NCBI GenBank assembly: GCA_022818135.1
Contig: JAFMSR010000005.1
Coordinates: 22,201,239-22,265,238 of the forward strand
Source of the DNA: Saxidomus purpurata
Taxonomy: Eukaryota; Mollusca; Bivalvia; Venerida; Veneridae
Direction: 5' to 3'
DNA: 64,000 nucleotides
Part shown: piece after piece, positions 25,681 through 37,840 of the stretch
Numbering within the stretch: position 1 is the first letter of the stretch
Layout: each line of letters begins with the position of its first letter
Program-made: the position numbers and the translations under genes
The notes under the pieces: generated by a model
The model's database searches: none
Told to the model about the DNA's origin: nothing
Seen by the model: the letters and a program-made list of their open reading frames with translations, nothing else

Positions 25681-26400
25681 GGGTTTCTTTATACATTTGT
25701 AAATTGTGGTCTTTAACATTTTTACCTTTTTGTATGATGCTGATGTCAGTTACACATTGATTTACAAATTATCATACCCATCTATTAATGAACTCATCTC
25801 AAAAGAGTATTCTACAGATAATAATATTTAAATCAACGTCTCACAATTCTAACGAGTATCAGTCGTCTCCATGTTCACTATCACATGGAGTATCATTGAT
25901 TCCCTTCAATACTTTTCAAGTTCTGCCTTGCACAAAAGCAGGACATATGGATAGACAGAGGGATCATGCAATCACGAGGTCCCAACCTCATAATTATTGG
26001 CTGGGCATACAAATAGACTTGCCAAATAGTCCATAGTATTATAGCTGTGCGTTTCAAGGTTTAATAATTTGTTAATTTAGTTGAATAACTAACCATTTGA
26101 CTTTGGTAGCATGCTACAGAAATAGACCATGTTGTTCACACTCACATTTTCAACAAGACAGTTACAGATAGGTCTTAATCATTTGCTTAACTTCATTTAA
26201 AATGCAGCTGAAGAGGCCCTCTTAAAAAATGGATGTACTTTGAAATGAAATGCAACTTAAAAACTATAATAATAAGTCATATGTTAATGAAAAGTATCTT
26301 TCTCAAATGACATCAGCCATAAAAGTAAGAAATTGGTATAAGTTGCAGTAAGATCTATTGTAGTACCATTAAACCTTCATTTTTTAGTCGGTTTTAATTT
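25681..26400. other. Intergenic, diverged dispersed repeat
   Basis: The 25780-26030 segment contains 'attcccttcaatacttttcaag' type sequence and a 'gacagagggatcatgcaatc' stretch. Similar wording occurs around 42340-42370 and 42930-43000, indicating a dispersed non-coding repeat. No gene is seen. Confidence 0.35.
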
Positions 26401-27665
26401 TTAGCTCGGGGTGAGCTTTTCTAATGGATGATTGTACGGGGTCCAGTAACATTTTGGTTCAAACCACATCTCCTCTGAAACCACTGGGCCAATGTTGATG
26501 AAACTTGGCAGGGATGTTCCTTGCATGAAGCTCTACCAAAATTGTTGAAAGAATTCCATTCCATGCAGAACTCTGGTTGCTTTGGCATAAAATAGGAGAC
26601 ACTTTAAAAATCTTCTTCTCTGAAACCACAAAGCCTAGAGCTTAGATAGTTTTACATAGGAAAATTGGATCAAAACTGACCCAACATGGGGGGGGGGGGG
26701 GGGAGGGTCACTTGATTTTACATAGGCTATATAGGAAAAACTTTAAAAATCTTGTTCTCTTGCTGCAACCACAAGGCCTAGAGCTAAGATATTTGGTATG
26801 TAGCATTGTCTAGTGGACCTCTACCAAGAAAGTTCAAATTATGACCCCCGGGTCAAAATTAGCCTGCCCAGGGGGTCACTTTGTTTTACATATGCTTATA
26901 TAGGAAAACCTTCTCCACAGGGCCTAGAGATTAGATATTTAGCATGTAGCATTGTCTAGTGGATCTCTTCCAAGATTGTTCAAATTATGACCCCCTGATC
27001 AAAATTGACCCCACCCGGGGGTCACAAAGTTTTACATAGGCTTATATAGGAAAAACTAAAAATCTTCTTCTCTGAAACCACAAGGCCTAGAGCTTAGATA
27101 TTTGGCATGTAGCATTGTCTAGTGGACCTCTACCAAGATTGTTCAAATTATGACCCCTTGATCAAAATTGACCCTGCCAGGGGGGGGGGTCACTTGATTT
27201 TACATAGGCTATATAGGAACAACTTCTTCTCTGAAACTACAGGGCCTAGAGCCTAGAAATTTGGCATGTAGCATTGCCTAGTGGACCTCTACTGAGTTTG
27301 TTCAAATCTTGACCCCTGGGTCAAACTGACCCAGCCAGGGGGCTGTCTTAATTTTTCATAGGAAAAACTTAAAGTCTTCTTCTCTGAAACCACAAGGCCT
27401 GTAACTTAGATATTTAGTATGTAGTGTTGCCTTGTGGACCTTTACCAAGATTGTTCAAATCATGACCCCCAGGTGAAAATTAACCCTTCCTGGGAGGGGG
27501 GTCACTTGATTTTGCATAGGCTTTTATAGGGAAAACTTTAAAAAACCACAAGGCCCACAGACAGAGCTTAGACCTCTACCAATTATGTTCAAATCATGAC
27601 CCCTTGTATTATTGGCAATTGATATATACAGGTGAGTGATATAAGGCCATCTTGGCCCTCTCGTT
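26401..27665 (+). repeat. Dispersed composite repeat with about 150-bp internal units
   Basis: About seven internal units carry the landmarks 'ggcctagagcttagatat', 'tgtagcattgtctagtgga' and 'cctctaccaagattgttcaa', with starts near 26630, 26777, 26920, 27082, 27240, 27393 and 27550. The left end carries a 'gatgaaacttggcagggatg' block, and the right end reads AAGGCCATCTTGGCCCTC. An inverted relative lies at 36995-37840 and a fragment at 40755-41050. G-runs (26690-26705, 27181-27189) are part of it. Confidence 0.8.
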
Positions 27666-27776
27666 AAGGGGATAGCGATTTATTATGAAGAGGTTTTATT
27701 AACATTTTGTGCAGAAACGACACAATTCTCAGTCTAATGAAAAATGCTTATTTATTTCTTTATGTACACTTTACCG

Positions 27777-27989
27777 ATTTAGAAACGCAAAGATTTCCCC
27801 TGTTGAACATTTTTATTTGAATGACGTTACTATTTTTATTTCTATTTAAGTCATTTTTTGCATGAATTATTGAAACTTTTACAAGAATTAAATTTTATAT
27901 TGTTTTTGTTGTGTATGAAATTTGAATAAATTTGAAACAAGATAACACTATTAAAATAAATATTTTGCCACTTTTGCGTTTCTAAAGCC
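27777..27989. repeat. Small inverted-repeat element, copy 1
   Basis: TTTAGAAACGCAAA at the left and TTTGCGTTTCTAAA at the right frame about 210 AT-rich bases containing 'acaagataacactatt'. A diverged second copy lies at 29905-30062. The size and inverted ends suggest a MITE. If the flanking duplication is TA, a mariner-type origin is possible. Confidence 0.55.
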
Positions 27990-29904
27990 ATTTTGATAAA
28001 ATACAAAAATATAATCTGCTAGTTGTTAGGAATGCCACATTAATTTCTAATGCTATCCTGACTGTTGGAGACCTTGCTAAAGATAAACACGGAACACATT
28101 TTTTGTATAACAACAATTTTATTCATGTTAACAAATGGAAAATTAAACTTATCATTTCAATATGTTTGGATCAAATTTCTAGCACTTGTAATAAAACAAT
28201 AAAAAATCTGTTCTCCAATACTACCTATATACACACAACTCTACAAAATATTATAACACTAAATCTGTATTTTTTTGGCAAACAGCCAACTTTCGTTACA
28301 ACATACAAACCTTTAAAAACTGACCTTGGTTCAATCACTTTAACAAATTTATTTCAATATTGCTACTTTTTTTTCTTGGCTGAAATCAGCACTAGAAGTA
28401 GGGCCGTGACATTTACAAAATTTCCTGTATATGTTCATTCAAACGCTAATGAAATGACACAGTACATGCCATTAATAGCCCACCTTGAATATCATTGGCA
28501 AACTTTTTAACTATTGAAAACTATTTCAAGAGAATACAAAAATAGTATGACACTAAATCCATTTTGACTTCAGCTCCTGTTACAAAAGTTACATAATTTA
28601 CGAGAACAGCATTTACAGACACGGCATGACACTATCTAGAATGAAAGAAGAAAAGACTTTTATGTACTAGATCAATCTTAAGTGTTTTAAAGTCCATTTG
28701 TTTACAATAAACAGCTTCATATAATTCTATATTTAAATTGTTTACACAGATCCTCCAAATTGTAAACCTATTCTTGGAATAACTGAAGCGGCTCCATTGA
28801 AATGTGTAGATGTAACGACCCTACCTAAACAAGACCAAGCAGTGATCAAATTTACAAGCAATCACATTTTCTATTATCAATACTTGCACAAAATAAACGT
28901 GGAATAAATATTACATTTCATAAATGTTTGTGTTCTAAACATTGGGCAGACTTGTTTCTGGCAAATTTTTCACCTGTGCAAAGGTGACTACGCAATCTGC
29001 ACTGCTTGTTCGTACCGAGGTATATGGCATACCTTTGTTAGCTAGAATCCAAGCCAGTTAGAACTGGCGGCTAGGTACTTGCAATACTGGCTGATGAAAT
29101 CAGGGAAAGTTGTCTTTACTTTGGGGAAAATTTTAGTAATACATTACACTGTATATAGGTTTTCTAATATAGAAAATAATGATAATAGGGGTTGTGTTGC
29201 ATATCTGGCTACGGACAAGTAGTGAAGCTGTTGAAAAACACAACCAGGAACTGGTCAAGAGGACTGACTTATGCTAGTAAGCCAGTGGGTGGACCAACTA
29301 TGAAACATTTGTTCAGAAACAAGTATGCCCATTGCAATAGTGGCAATGACTGTGCTATAATTTTCTGCAATATGTACTGTTTAATGTATATAAATCAGGT
29401 GTCTCAGCCAACCATAGATTGACAAAGTTGAACAAAACAAAAACTTTATTAGCATCACAGATAATAAGCATGCATCTTGTCTAACAATAAGGGAACGAGC
29501 AACTGCATTAAAAAGAACTTGGTAATAATAGATGCTCCCTGAACTAACACTCCCCTCTCTCTAAAACATCTTGGAGCTTCTAAGAGATGACGCAAGTTTT
29601 CTCAAAAGCAGTCTTTAAAAAAAAAAATTCTTTTAAATTTCTAGTTCCTTCTGTGGTGTGTGGTATCATACTCACTTAACTAATGAATTGCATTCATTCT
29701 ATTGCTGTTTCAGGTTTTTTAGAACATTTTTAGAAGCAATTATGCTTCATGCACAAAGTGTACATCACAATCAAGCAAGCACCTTACTGTGTTTTCAACA
29801 ATTTCAAAGCTTTAAATAAGAGACCTTTTAAAAAAAACAACAGGTAACTGCATGGCTACAATACTTTTCGACAGAATTAAAACAATAAAAATCATATTAT
29901 AAAA
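27990..29904. other. Intergenic or NUDT 3' UTR, no gene seen
   Basis: AT-rich. The 135-codon plus-strand frame at 28103-28510 is low in complexity and unrecognised. A diverged local duplication links 28240-28310 with 28535-28600, sharing 'gacactaaatcc' type wording. A TTTATT (AATAAA on the minus strand) near 28118 could be a distal polyadenylation signal for the minus-strand gene, but this is speculative. Confidence 0.3.
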
Positions 29905-30062
29905 TGTTTGGAACGCAAGTTTCCCTCTAACTTTTTGAATCCATTGTTTTTACTATTAAGTCATTTGTGACCTACTTGAACGTTTAAAAAATTCTTTTAT
30001 ATGGATTGTGGTTTGATAAATTGAAACACGATAACACTGTAAATTCCATTTTGTGTTTCTAA
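29905..30062. repeat. Small inverted-repeat element, copy 2
   Basis: It shares 'aacgcaagtttccct', 'aagtcatt', 'gaaacacgataacactgt' and a GTGTTTCTAAA right end with 27777-27989. The terminal inverted repeats are imperfect here, so this is the more decayed copy. Confidence 0.45.
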
Positions 30063-32714
30063 ACCTGTTGAGTGTATAAATCATAAAGAAGAACATGTGT
30101 TGTTGAAGTTTCCCTCATATGCCTATTTTTGAGAATAATCGTTTCTCTTTACTTTTTCTGGTCCCCTTTTTACTTAATAACTAGCAGTACAATTTGCCCT
30201 ATTGTCAGATCAAATAAAAAACTTCCACTTAATTTAAAATAGCAAGTTGTAGTTTCCATATTGACTCGGTATCTCCAATATGAAAGTAATTATTTCACTT
30301 ATTTTTCCAATTCGTGGGACTGTGAAATCAGGAACTAAACTCTGCACTTAATCTCTATACATTGTCTGTAGATAGGACAAACACTAAGTGGGTTATAGGC
30401 CCATATTTCAGGAATAAACAAAACTGATTGCATCGGTTCGCTAACGCTCTTTGTACATGTATTAAATGTACTTATTCCTGTAATATAGACCTATAACACA
30501 TACTAATTGCAGTTTTATATAAATGACATCCATGTGAAGCTTTAAACAAGTTGCTAAGTCAACTATAATAAATTCCTCTTTGTTGTACTGAGTACACACT
30601 TTTCACAACATGATCTTCCAAAAGAAATACACAATACAATGTTGCATTTGTTACTGTTTCAAGCAATGACACTACACAATCTACATTCATGTCCCAGGTC
30701 TAGTTTGACATTATTGCTTTGCAAGTAGAATTCACATACATAATATACAAAATACATAAAATTACCAAATTTTAAGGGCAGGGGTTGGGAGGGGCAGGGT
30801 GGGGCAAAGACAGGGTTGCGCACATGTTCACAAGGTCTTTGAAGTCAATGGTTACAGACAGTTGGCTGAAAAACACTCTTCTAATTTTGATATAAATAGA
30901 ACTGATGGATTGTTAAATATGATTTCCTTATACCTTAATGAAAGACTCGGCTCGACTCCAGCGTAAGAGACATGCAAGAGTGCTTCTTACAAGTACACCA
31001 TAGCTTTCAACCACAAAGTGGTACTGAAAAGAAACATGATTATATCATAATTTGACCTTCAAGCAATTTTACAGAATCGGAAAATGCACATAACTGAATG
31101 AATAAAAAAAGTTCTAGCCACATGCTGATATTTGACAACATAGATCACAGTGTTTTTTTAGCCTCAAGTTGGCAAAACAAAAGCAAAAGAACAAACAACA
31201 ACCAAACAGTTTTTCATGTTCAGTGCAACAAGTTCAGTTTTCCTTTAACATACAAAATATTGATAGTAAGAAAAAAATAAATGTTTTTTTTTTTCAAAAC
31301 TTTGTCAGATGACAAATCTGAAAAGCAACTTTAATGTTGTATAATTAAGGTTTGGACAATGGTCATGACAACACTGTTCTAGCAAGGCTATGTATGTCTG
31401 GTCCTAAAACTCTACCCGTGGAAAACACGACAGCTTTATAAAGCTGGCTCACTACCGAAGCAAAAAGCAAGTGCAGTTTACATAACATATACTTAACAAA
31501 GTTTTATCATAATATAAAAATACATCGGCTGCATCTTTTAAAGACAAAAACATATGTCTCCCCTCAATATCTAAAAATGCCCTTGAGCAGAGAAGGCTTA
31601 CACATGTACAAGGACATAAATTCAATACTATGATCATTTGTCTTAAAAGTTATTTTTGCAAGCTGTTTCAGGATATGCTAAGTGGACAAGAAATATTGCC
31701 ACATGACTTCTAATATTTTACTTTAAACTCGACACAATGAAGCTGGCTGCAACATGCATTAGTTGCACAACCCTACATACCATATGGTGGGTATTTGTGA
31801 TCTTATTTCCCTCACCTTTTGAAGAGTTGGCTGAAATACGGATTTGCACGCTGTCTTGATAGTTTTAACATTAAAGCCAAGTTCCATACATTAAAAATAT
31901 ATCAAGTGCTTCAAGCCAGAATTAATTTCTGATGGACAGACAACAGAAATACATGGCAAAAACAAAGACTCTGCCAGTGGCTAAGTGGGGCCTTAGGGGC
32001 AGTATCAAACTCTTTTTGCAGAAAAATTGTTCATATAATTTTATGCTATAGTCAATACAATAAAGTTCATTTTTGTGTTGCCCTTTTTGAGATACGGCGA
32101 AAAATAGGGATTGCTTTGTCTGTCTGTCCATCCTGTCACACAAACTTAATGTTGGCTATAAATTTGACATTTCTCAAGATTTCTTCATCAAAATTTCAAA
32201 ATTGCATTGCTTATGACAAAAAAGTTGTGCTGCTGCCTTGTTTGTAGGTTAAGGACTGGTCACATTTGACATATGAGTTATGCCCCTTTATGTACTTATA
32301 TTTTGTCATGAAATTATTGGTAATTCTGACAAAGTGTTAGAGGGTGACACAAGTGTTCTATTGAACACACATCTAGTTGTCCAAAGAGTTTGATACTGGT
32401 CCTGTGAGTGGGGCACTGGCCCCTGTGAGTGGGGCAGTAGTGGGAGGGTATAATTCAGAAGCCGTCCCTGGCATTTTTTGCATAAAACAAAATCACAACC
32501 AAAGCATCCACACAAATTTTAAAACTACAAAGACAGTCCCCAGAATACCTGTATGACTAACTACCATCTGGCCTAAAGAACTACGGTAGTAATACTCTAG
32601 TAGTAACAAAATGCAACTTCTGTGCAAGTAAGTGAGCAAGTTAAGTAGAATAAAACAGCATTATTTAGAATTTAGCCGCTTTTTGAGATGACGATGATCA
32701 CATTATCAATGGCA
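30063..32714. other. Intergenic or long 3' UTR, no gene seen
   Basis: No supported gene. The 32040-32360 stretch ('tttgtctgtctgtcc...', 'gttatgccccttta...') has the look of a dispersed molluscan-type repeat. Short frames here match no family. Confidence 0.3.
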
Positions 32715-33905
32715 AGACCTAGCATGTGCACCACATAACTGCCTGTCATATTACTGCCTGCCACATTACTGCCTGTCACATTACTGTGCACCACATTACT
32801 GCCTGCCGAATCACTACCTGCTACGTAGCTGTGCACCACATTAATGCCTGCCACATTACTGCCTGCTACATAGCTGTGCACCATATTACTGCCTGCCACA
32901 TCACTGCCTGCTACATAGCTGTGCACCACATTAATGTGCACCACATCACTGCCTGCTACATAGCTGTGCACCACATTACTGCCTGCTACATAAATGTGCA
33001 CCACATCAATGTGCACCACATTATTGCCTGCCAAATCACTGCCTGCTACATAACTGTGCACCACATTACTGTGCACCACATTACTGCCTGCTACATAAAT
33101 GTGCACCACATCAATGTGCACCACATTATTGCCTGCCAAATCACTGCCTGCTACATAACTGTGCACCACTTCTGTGCACCACAATCTGCCTGCTACATAA
33201 ATGTGCACCACATTATTGCCTGCCAAATCACTGCCTGCTACATAACTGTGCACCACTTCTGTCACCACATCGCCTGCTACAATGTGCACCACATCAATGT
33301 GCACCACATTATTGCCTGCCAAATCACTGCCTGCTACATAACTGTGCACCACATTACTGTGCACCACAATACTGCCTGCTACATAAATGTGCACCACATT
33401 ATTGCCTGCCAAATCACTGCCTGCTACATAACTGTGCACCACATTACTGTGCACCACATTACTGCCTGCTACATAAATGTGCACCACATTAATGTGCACC
33501 ACATTATTGCCTGCCACATCACTGCCTGCTACATAACTGTGCACCACATTACTGTGCACCACATAACTGCTTGCCACATCACTGCCTGCTACATAGCTGT
33601 GCACCACATTAATGTGCACCACACCACATTACTGTGCACCACATCACTGCCTGCTACATAGCTGTGCACCACATTAATGTGCACCACATTACTGCCTGCC
33701 ACATCACTGCCTGCTACATAACTGTGCACCACATTAATGTGCACCACATTACTGCCTGCCACATAACTCCCTGTCACATTACTGCCTGCCACATAACTGT
33801 GCACCACATTACTGCCTGCCACATTACTTCTTGTCACATTACTGCCTGCCACATTACTGTGCACCACATTAAAGCCTGCCACATTACTGTCAACCAGATT
33901 ACGAA
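32715..33905. repeat. Tandem array of 15-bp units
   Basis: About 79 units of 15 bases alternate between two main endings, one built on ACTGCCTGCC/CTGCTAC and one on ACTGTGCACC, with ACAT as the usual start. The unit length is a multiple of three and contains no stop in certain frames. Frames of 311 codons (plus) and 316 codons (minus) are therefore open over the same DNA, with smaller ones continuing to 33942. Blocks are partly duplicated as groups, giving a higher-order pattern. I read it as a minisatellite, not a gene. Confidence 0.95.
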
Positions 33906-33993
33906 TACTGCAACAAATCACTTACCAAACAGCAACAAGTAACAATACAAATAAACTGATTATAATACATCTAGGCTTCACATATTTTTTATT

Positions 33994-34490
33994 GGCGCTG
34001 TGCGGAAGCACAGCGTCAGTATTGAATAGGTTTTAATTTTGTACCATGGGGTTGCATAATCGAATAGGGAGCAGCCAACTTTTATTGTAATTAAAAACTA
34101 TGTATTATGTTTGAACAAACTCCTATAATGAATAAATAAATAGTATTAACTGATTACAAAAATCTATACCGATGCATCGTCTTCGACCGTTAATTCAAAC
34201 GTTTGACTATTCATAGGATATTTAATACTTTTCCACAAACTTGAAGGTTACGGTTTTTTTTGCTTTGTTTACGGACCCTACGGCCAGATTCTCAAAGTTC
34301 AGAAAACGTCTCGAGTTGTTTGCTACCCCCCCCCCCCCCCCCTCTCTAAACATTTTGAGTTTAAATACATGTGTTGTCAACGTGAATAATTAATGAAACC
34401 CTTTTAATTACTACATACTAAAGTAAAATGTAGGCATTATAAATAAGACCGTTCACCTAACTATGCGATACATGGGGTCTCAATGAAGTT
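33994..34490 (+). repeat. Hairpin-headed dispersed repeat, copy 2
   Basis: It starts with a hairpin (CGCTGTGC 33996-34003, loop GGAA, GCACAGCG 34008-34015), then CAGTATTGAATAGG exactly as in copy 1. Matching blocks run to 'accgttcacctaactatgc' near 34460. An 18-base C-run (about 34326-34343) replaces the A/C homopolymer of copy 1. No coding capacity. Confidence 0.75.
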
Positions 34491-35628
34491 ATGTAAAGCA
34501 TCGCTAACCTGACCAATAGTAAAGACAAAATTATCACGTGGGTTTCGTCTGCGTCGCGTCTACTGACCCGAGCTGTAGCCTTGTTTAATGGGCGTCATTC
34601 TTATCGGAAGGTTGTTTTATGTTCGTTCTTTTTTGGTTAAACTGTGTAAATGTGTTTTTTTCTTTTTGATCTTTCATATAACATAATGTTTTGTTTTTTC
34701 CGTTGATAGGTTGTTTCTGAATTCTAAATGACTCTGTTCCTTTATCATGTTTCAAAACGCGCCTTGACGTTGTAATAGAGTTAGAATAGATAATATGAAC
34801 AGTATATGGCTACAAACACCAATCACATCCTGTTGTACAGAGTATACTTTCACACAGTACATCCCTATGCCTCCATGGTTTTCCAAGGGCTTGTACCATC
34901 AATGTTCCTTCTCAACATATATCACATATAAGTGTTGATTTCATATAAACTTGATACCAACTAACACAACCCAGGGAAATAAAAGTATTTATGCAAAGCT
35001 ATTGCAACATAAATTGAAAACTGAATGATTTACTTTTCTAGACTGTATGCTTTTGGGACTTAAATACTACAGGGTACCATAGCCTACAGGGTACCAAGAT
35101 GAGACAATTTAGCAAGAGGGCAACAAAAGTCCTAGATTTCTCAACAAGGACCATTTGTATAGCCTGATCAGAACTGATTCATGTAGGGTATACAAACCTG
35201 AATGTGCGGAAAACAAATTGTGCAATTAAGTCCAACTGTATCTAAAAAAACCCTTCCTACTGCATGTAACAGACTGATGTGCATGGGCAAATCCCCCTAG
35301 ATGTCTGGGTCAAATGAAGTACCAATCCATCAGTAACAGGGTTTTCTTTGATAGAAATTACTACCTAAACATACTTCAGTGTTTAAAAAATGATGTCAAA
35401 GGGGTAAAAAGATATCTGATATCAATGCTATATATATCTATCGCTTAAAATGCAACCCCTTTCCTGAAGCACAGTACATGTGTACTTCCAAGTCAGGCCT
35501 TAGGTTTTCACTGCCTGACTAAGATACTGAAGTCATACAAGTGTGTTCAAGTTTGATTAAGATTGATGTTAGTGTGTAAACAAGCTCTCTGTGGATAAGC
35601 TCTCTGTGGATAAGCTATCTTATGGGGG
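34491..35628. other. Intergenic, no gene seen
   Basis: No coding or RNA gene is supported. A short tandem of AAGCTCTCTGTGGAT (three copies, last diverged) lies at 35583-35620. Confidence 0.35.
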
Positions 35629-35700
35629 CTCTAGAGTGACTCGATACTCTACAAGCTTTCTTCACAATCAAGCTTAAATAAGTATAAACTATAAACTAAG
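35629..35700 (+). repeat. SINE 3' tail fragment
   Basis: It matches the tail of the element at 21831-21992: 'agagtgactcgata', CTACAAGCTTTCTTCACAA and a TATAAACTATAAACTA end. The tRNA-like head is missing, so this is a 5'-truncated copy. Confidence 0.65.
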
Positions 35701-35790
35701 CTATCTGTGAACAACAGACATCCAATGATTCCAGTACTCAACAATCAGCATTTCGAGCTAAGGTGTGCTAAAATTATACATAAATTGTAT

Positions 35791-36136
35791 TTAAAGGTCC
35801 AATACTAACGAAAGCGAAAATTCAAATATACTTTAAAAAACACAGAAATAAGTTATTTTTAATAAAAAATGAAAGTTGGTATGTAGAAATTCTAAATAAA
35901 CTCCAGTACATGTACAATTATTTTTCTATGCATTACGAACAAAGTTAAAAAGACCTGGGTAGTCATTTTGTCAAATCACTGAGATTTCAACATAATACAC
36001 ATACTTTTCTTCGTGTTCCAAACACTTTCTGTAAATGTTAACCTGCAAATCTTCATTGTTTAGTGTCTTGCATAAGGTAATGTAATTGCCACTGAAATAA
36101 CTGTCACTTAATTTTCGCTTAGTAGTGGACCTTTAA
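35791..36136. mobile_element. MITE with TTAA ends
   Basis: The left end TTAAAGGTCCA...AGCGAAAATT (35791-35821) and the right end AATTTTCGCT...GGACCTTTAA (36112-36136) are inverted copies of each other, with a few mismatches. The interior (346 bases in all) has no coding sequence. TTAA at both ends is the target duplication typical of piggyBac-type elements, but the tips do not match classical piggyBac ends, so the superfamily is uncertain. Confidence 0.65.
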
Positions 36137-36863
36137 AGCTGAGACAGTTCAAACCTTCAAAATTTTACAAGGTGCAGGTAACCTTTGTACTACAATACTA
36201 GTTTTATTGCACAATTGACTGATTTTTATTTTGTATTCCTGATTAAAATAGATCACATTCTGTAAATAATCAATAAAATCTTACCCAACATATGTCTCAA
36301 TAATACTGACAAAATCCATTCGGACTCCATTCTCTACTCTTAAAGCAAGTTTATTTCTTTGACAAAAAAGAAACTTCTAATGTTATCTACAATACTTAAC
36401 AAAATGCACTCCTATATACAAAATACTGGAGAGAACTTCTCAAATGATAGTTTTTACACAAAATTATAAATAATTCTAATACAAACTTTACAAAGCAATA
36501 ATACAAAAGCGACAAAAGAAATTGACTTCTAGTCCAATTTTAGGAAGAAAACAAAATTCCCCTAGGCAAGGAATGTACGGAGCTCATTAACTCATTAACA
36601 GTATAAAACAAACATAGCACATCAAATATGCATGTTAAATTATTATTAGCATTACAATACAATACAACCATCTATGAAAACATTTCTATTTGCTGTTAGG
36701 GAAGACATGATTTAAGAACATGTGAACATAGTTGTGCAAAGTTTCCCAATTCCATTCAATAAAGACAATTTTCCACAGCAATTTGACATCAAATTTCTTA
36801 ACTCGTATCCCATTTAATTCTAAAATGGACTTGTCCATCTTTCTCCCAAAGGGGTTCAACAGT

Positions 36864-36911
36864 GCAGATCATGATCAGATCACATGGATGTACAGGTAGA
36901 TCATGATCTGC
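36864..36911. repeat. Inverted repeat GCAGATCATGATC
   Basis: GCAGATCATGATC (36864-36876) and GATCATGATCTGC (36899-36911) can pair across a 22-base loop. Each arm is itself partly palindromic (GATCATGATC). No associated gene. Confidence 0.6.
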
Positions 36912-36994
36912 AGTGATAACAAAGCTACAATCACTTACCATTGGCAGGGTTAAAGTTAATTAAAGACATACTGTTACAATACATTCTTTTGATA

Positions 36995-37840
36995 TGAACA
37001 AGAGGGCCAAGATGGCTCTATATCGCTCACCTGACTACTATTAGCTGTATAGAAGGGGTCATGATTTTAACATAATTCATAGAGGTCCACTACACAATGC
37101 CTAGTATCATTCAAAATATTTAAGCTCTGCCAGTAGGCCTAGTGTTTTTTTGAAAGTTTCTCTATATAAGCCTATGTGAAATCAAGTGACCCACCTCCTG
37201 TGGAGGTCAGTTTTGACACAGGGGTCATGATTTGAACAATCTTGCTAAAGGCCCTAAAGGCAATGCTACATGCTAAATATCTAAGCTCTAGGCCTTGTGG
37301 TTTCATACAAGAAGATTTTAAAAGTTTTCCTTTGTAAGTGTATGTAAAATCAAGTGACCCCCCTGGACAGGGTCAGTTTTGACCTAGGGGTCATGATTTG
37401 AACAATTTTGGTAGAGGTCCATTAAACAATGCTATATGCTAGGCCTTGTGGTTTCAGAGAAGATTTTCCTAAATAATCCTATGTAAAACCAAGTGATCCC
37501 CGGGCAGGGTCAATTTTGACCAGAGGGTCATAACTTTAACAATCTTGGTATAGGTCCACTAGACAATGCTACATGCTAAATATTTAAGCAATATGCCTTG
37601 TGATTTCAGAGAATAAGACTTAAGGTTTTTCCTATTTGTTGCCATAGCTACCAAAGTTCTGCACGGAATGGAATTCTTTGAACAAATATGATAGAGCTTC
37701 ATGCAAGGAACACCCTGCAAGTTATCCTGGCTCAGTGTTCAGGGGTATTTGAAGGAAATTGACGGACGACTACAGACCCCGTACAGTGAGTGATCCTAAC
37801 AGATCAGTCTGGCACAAAGTGCCAGGTGAGCTAGAAATGA
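36995..37840 (-). repeat. Dispersed composite repeat, inverted relative
   Basis: It begins with AGAGGGCCAAGATGGC, the complement of the right end of 26401-27665. Four internal units follow in the opposite direction, with landmarks 'tctaggccttgtggtttc' near 37282 and 37440 and 'gtccactagacaatgctaca' near 37555. It ends in the 'tgcaaggaacaccctgcaa' block and a GTGAGCTAG edge. Two large inverted copies about 9.5 kb apart could support inversion or hairpin formation. Confidence 0.8.

Noticed and set aside
32715..33905. CRISPR-like array
   Set aside because: Units are contiguous variants with no unique spacers, in an animal-type genome; the same holds for the 51-, 45- and 38-bp arrays.
32672..33942. 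Long open frames of about 311 and 316 codons on opposite strands
   Set aside because: They are by-products of a 15-bp tandem unit lacking stops. The peptides are pure short repeats with no domain, signal or splice context.
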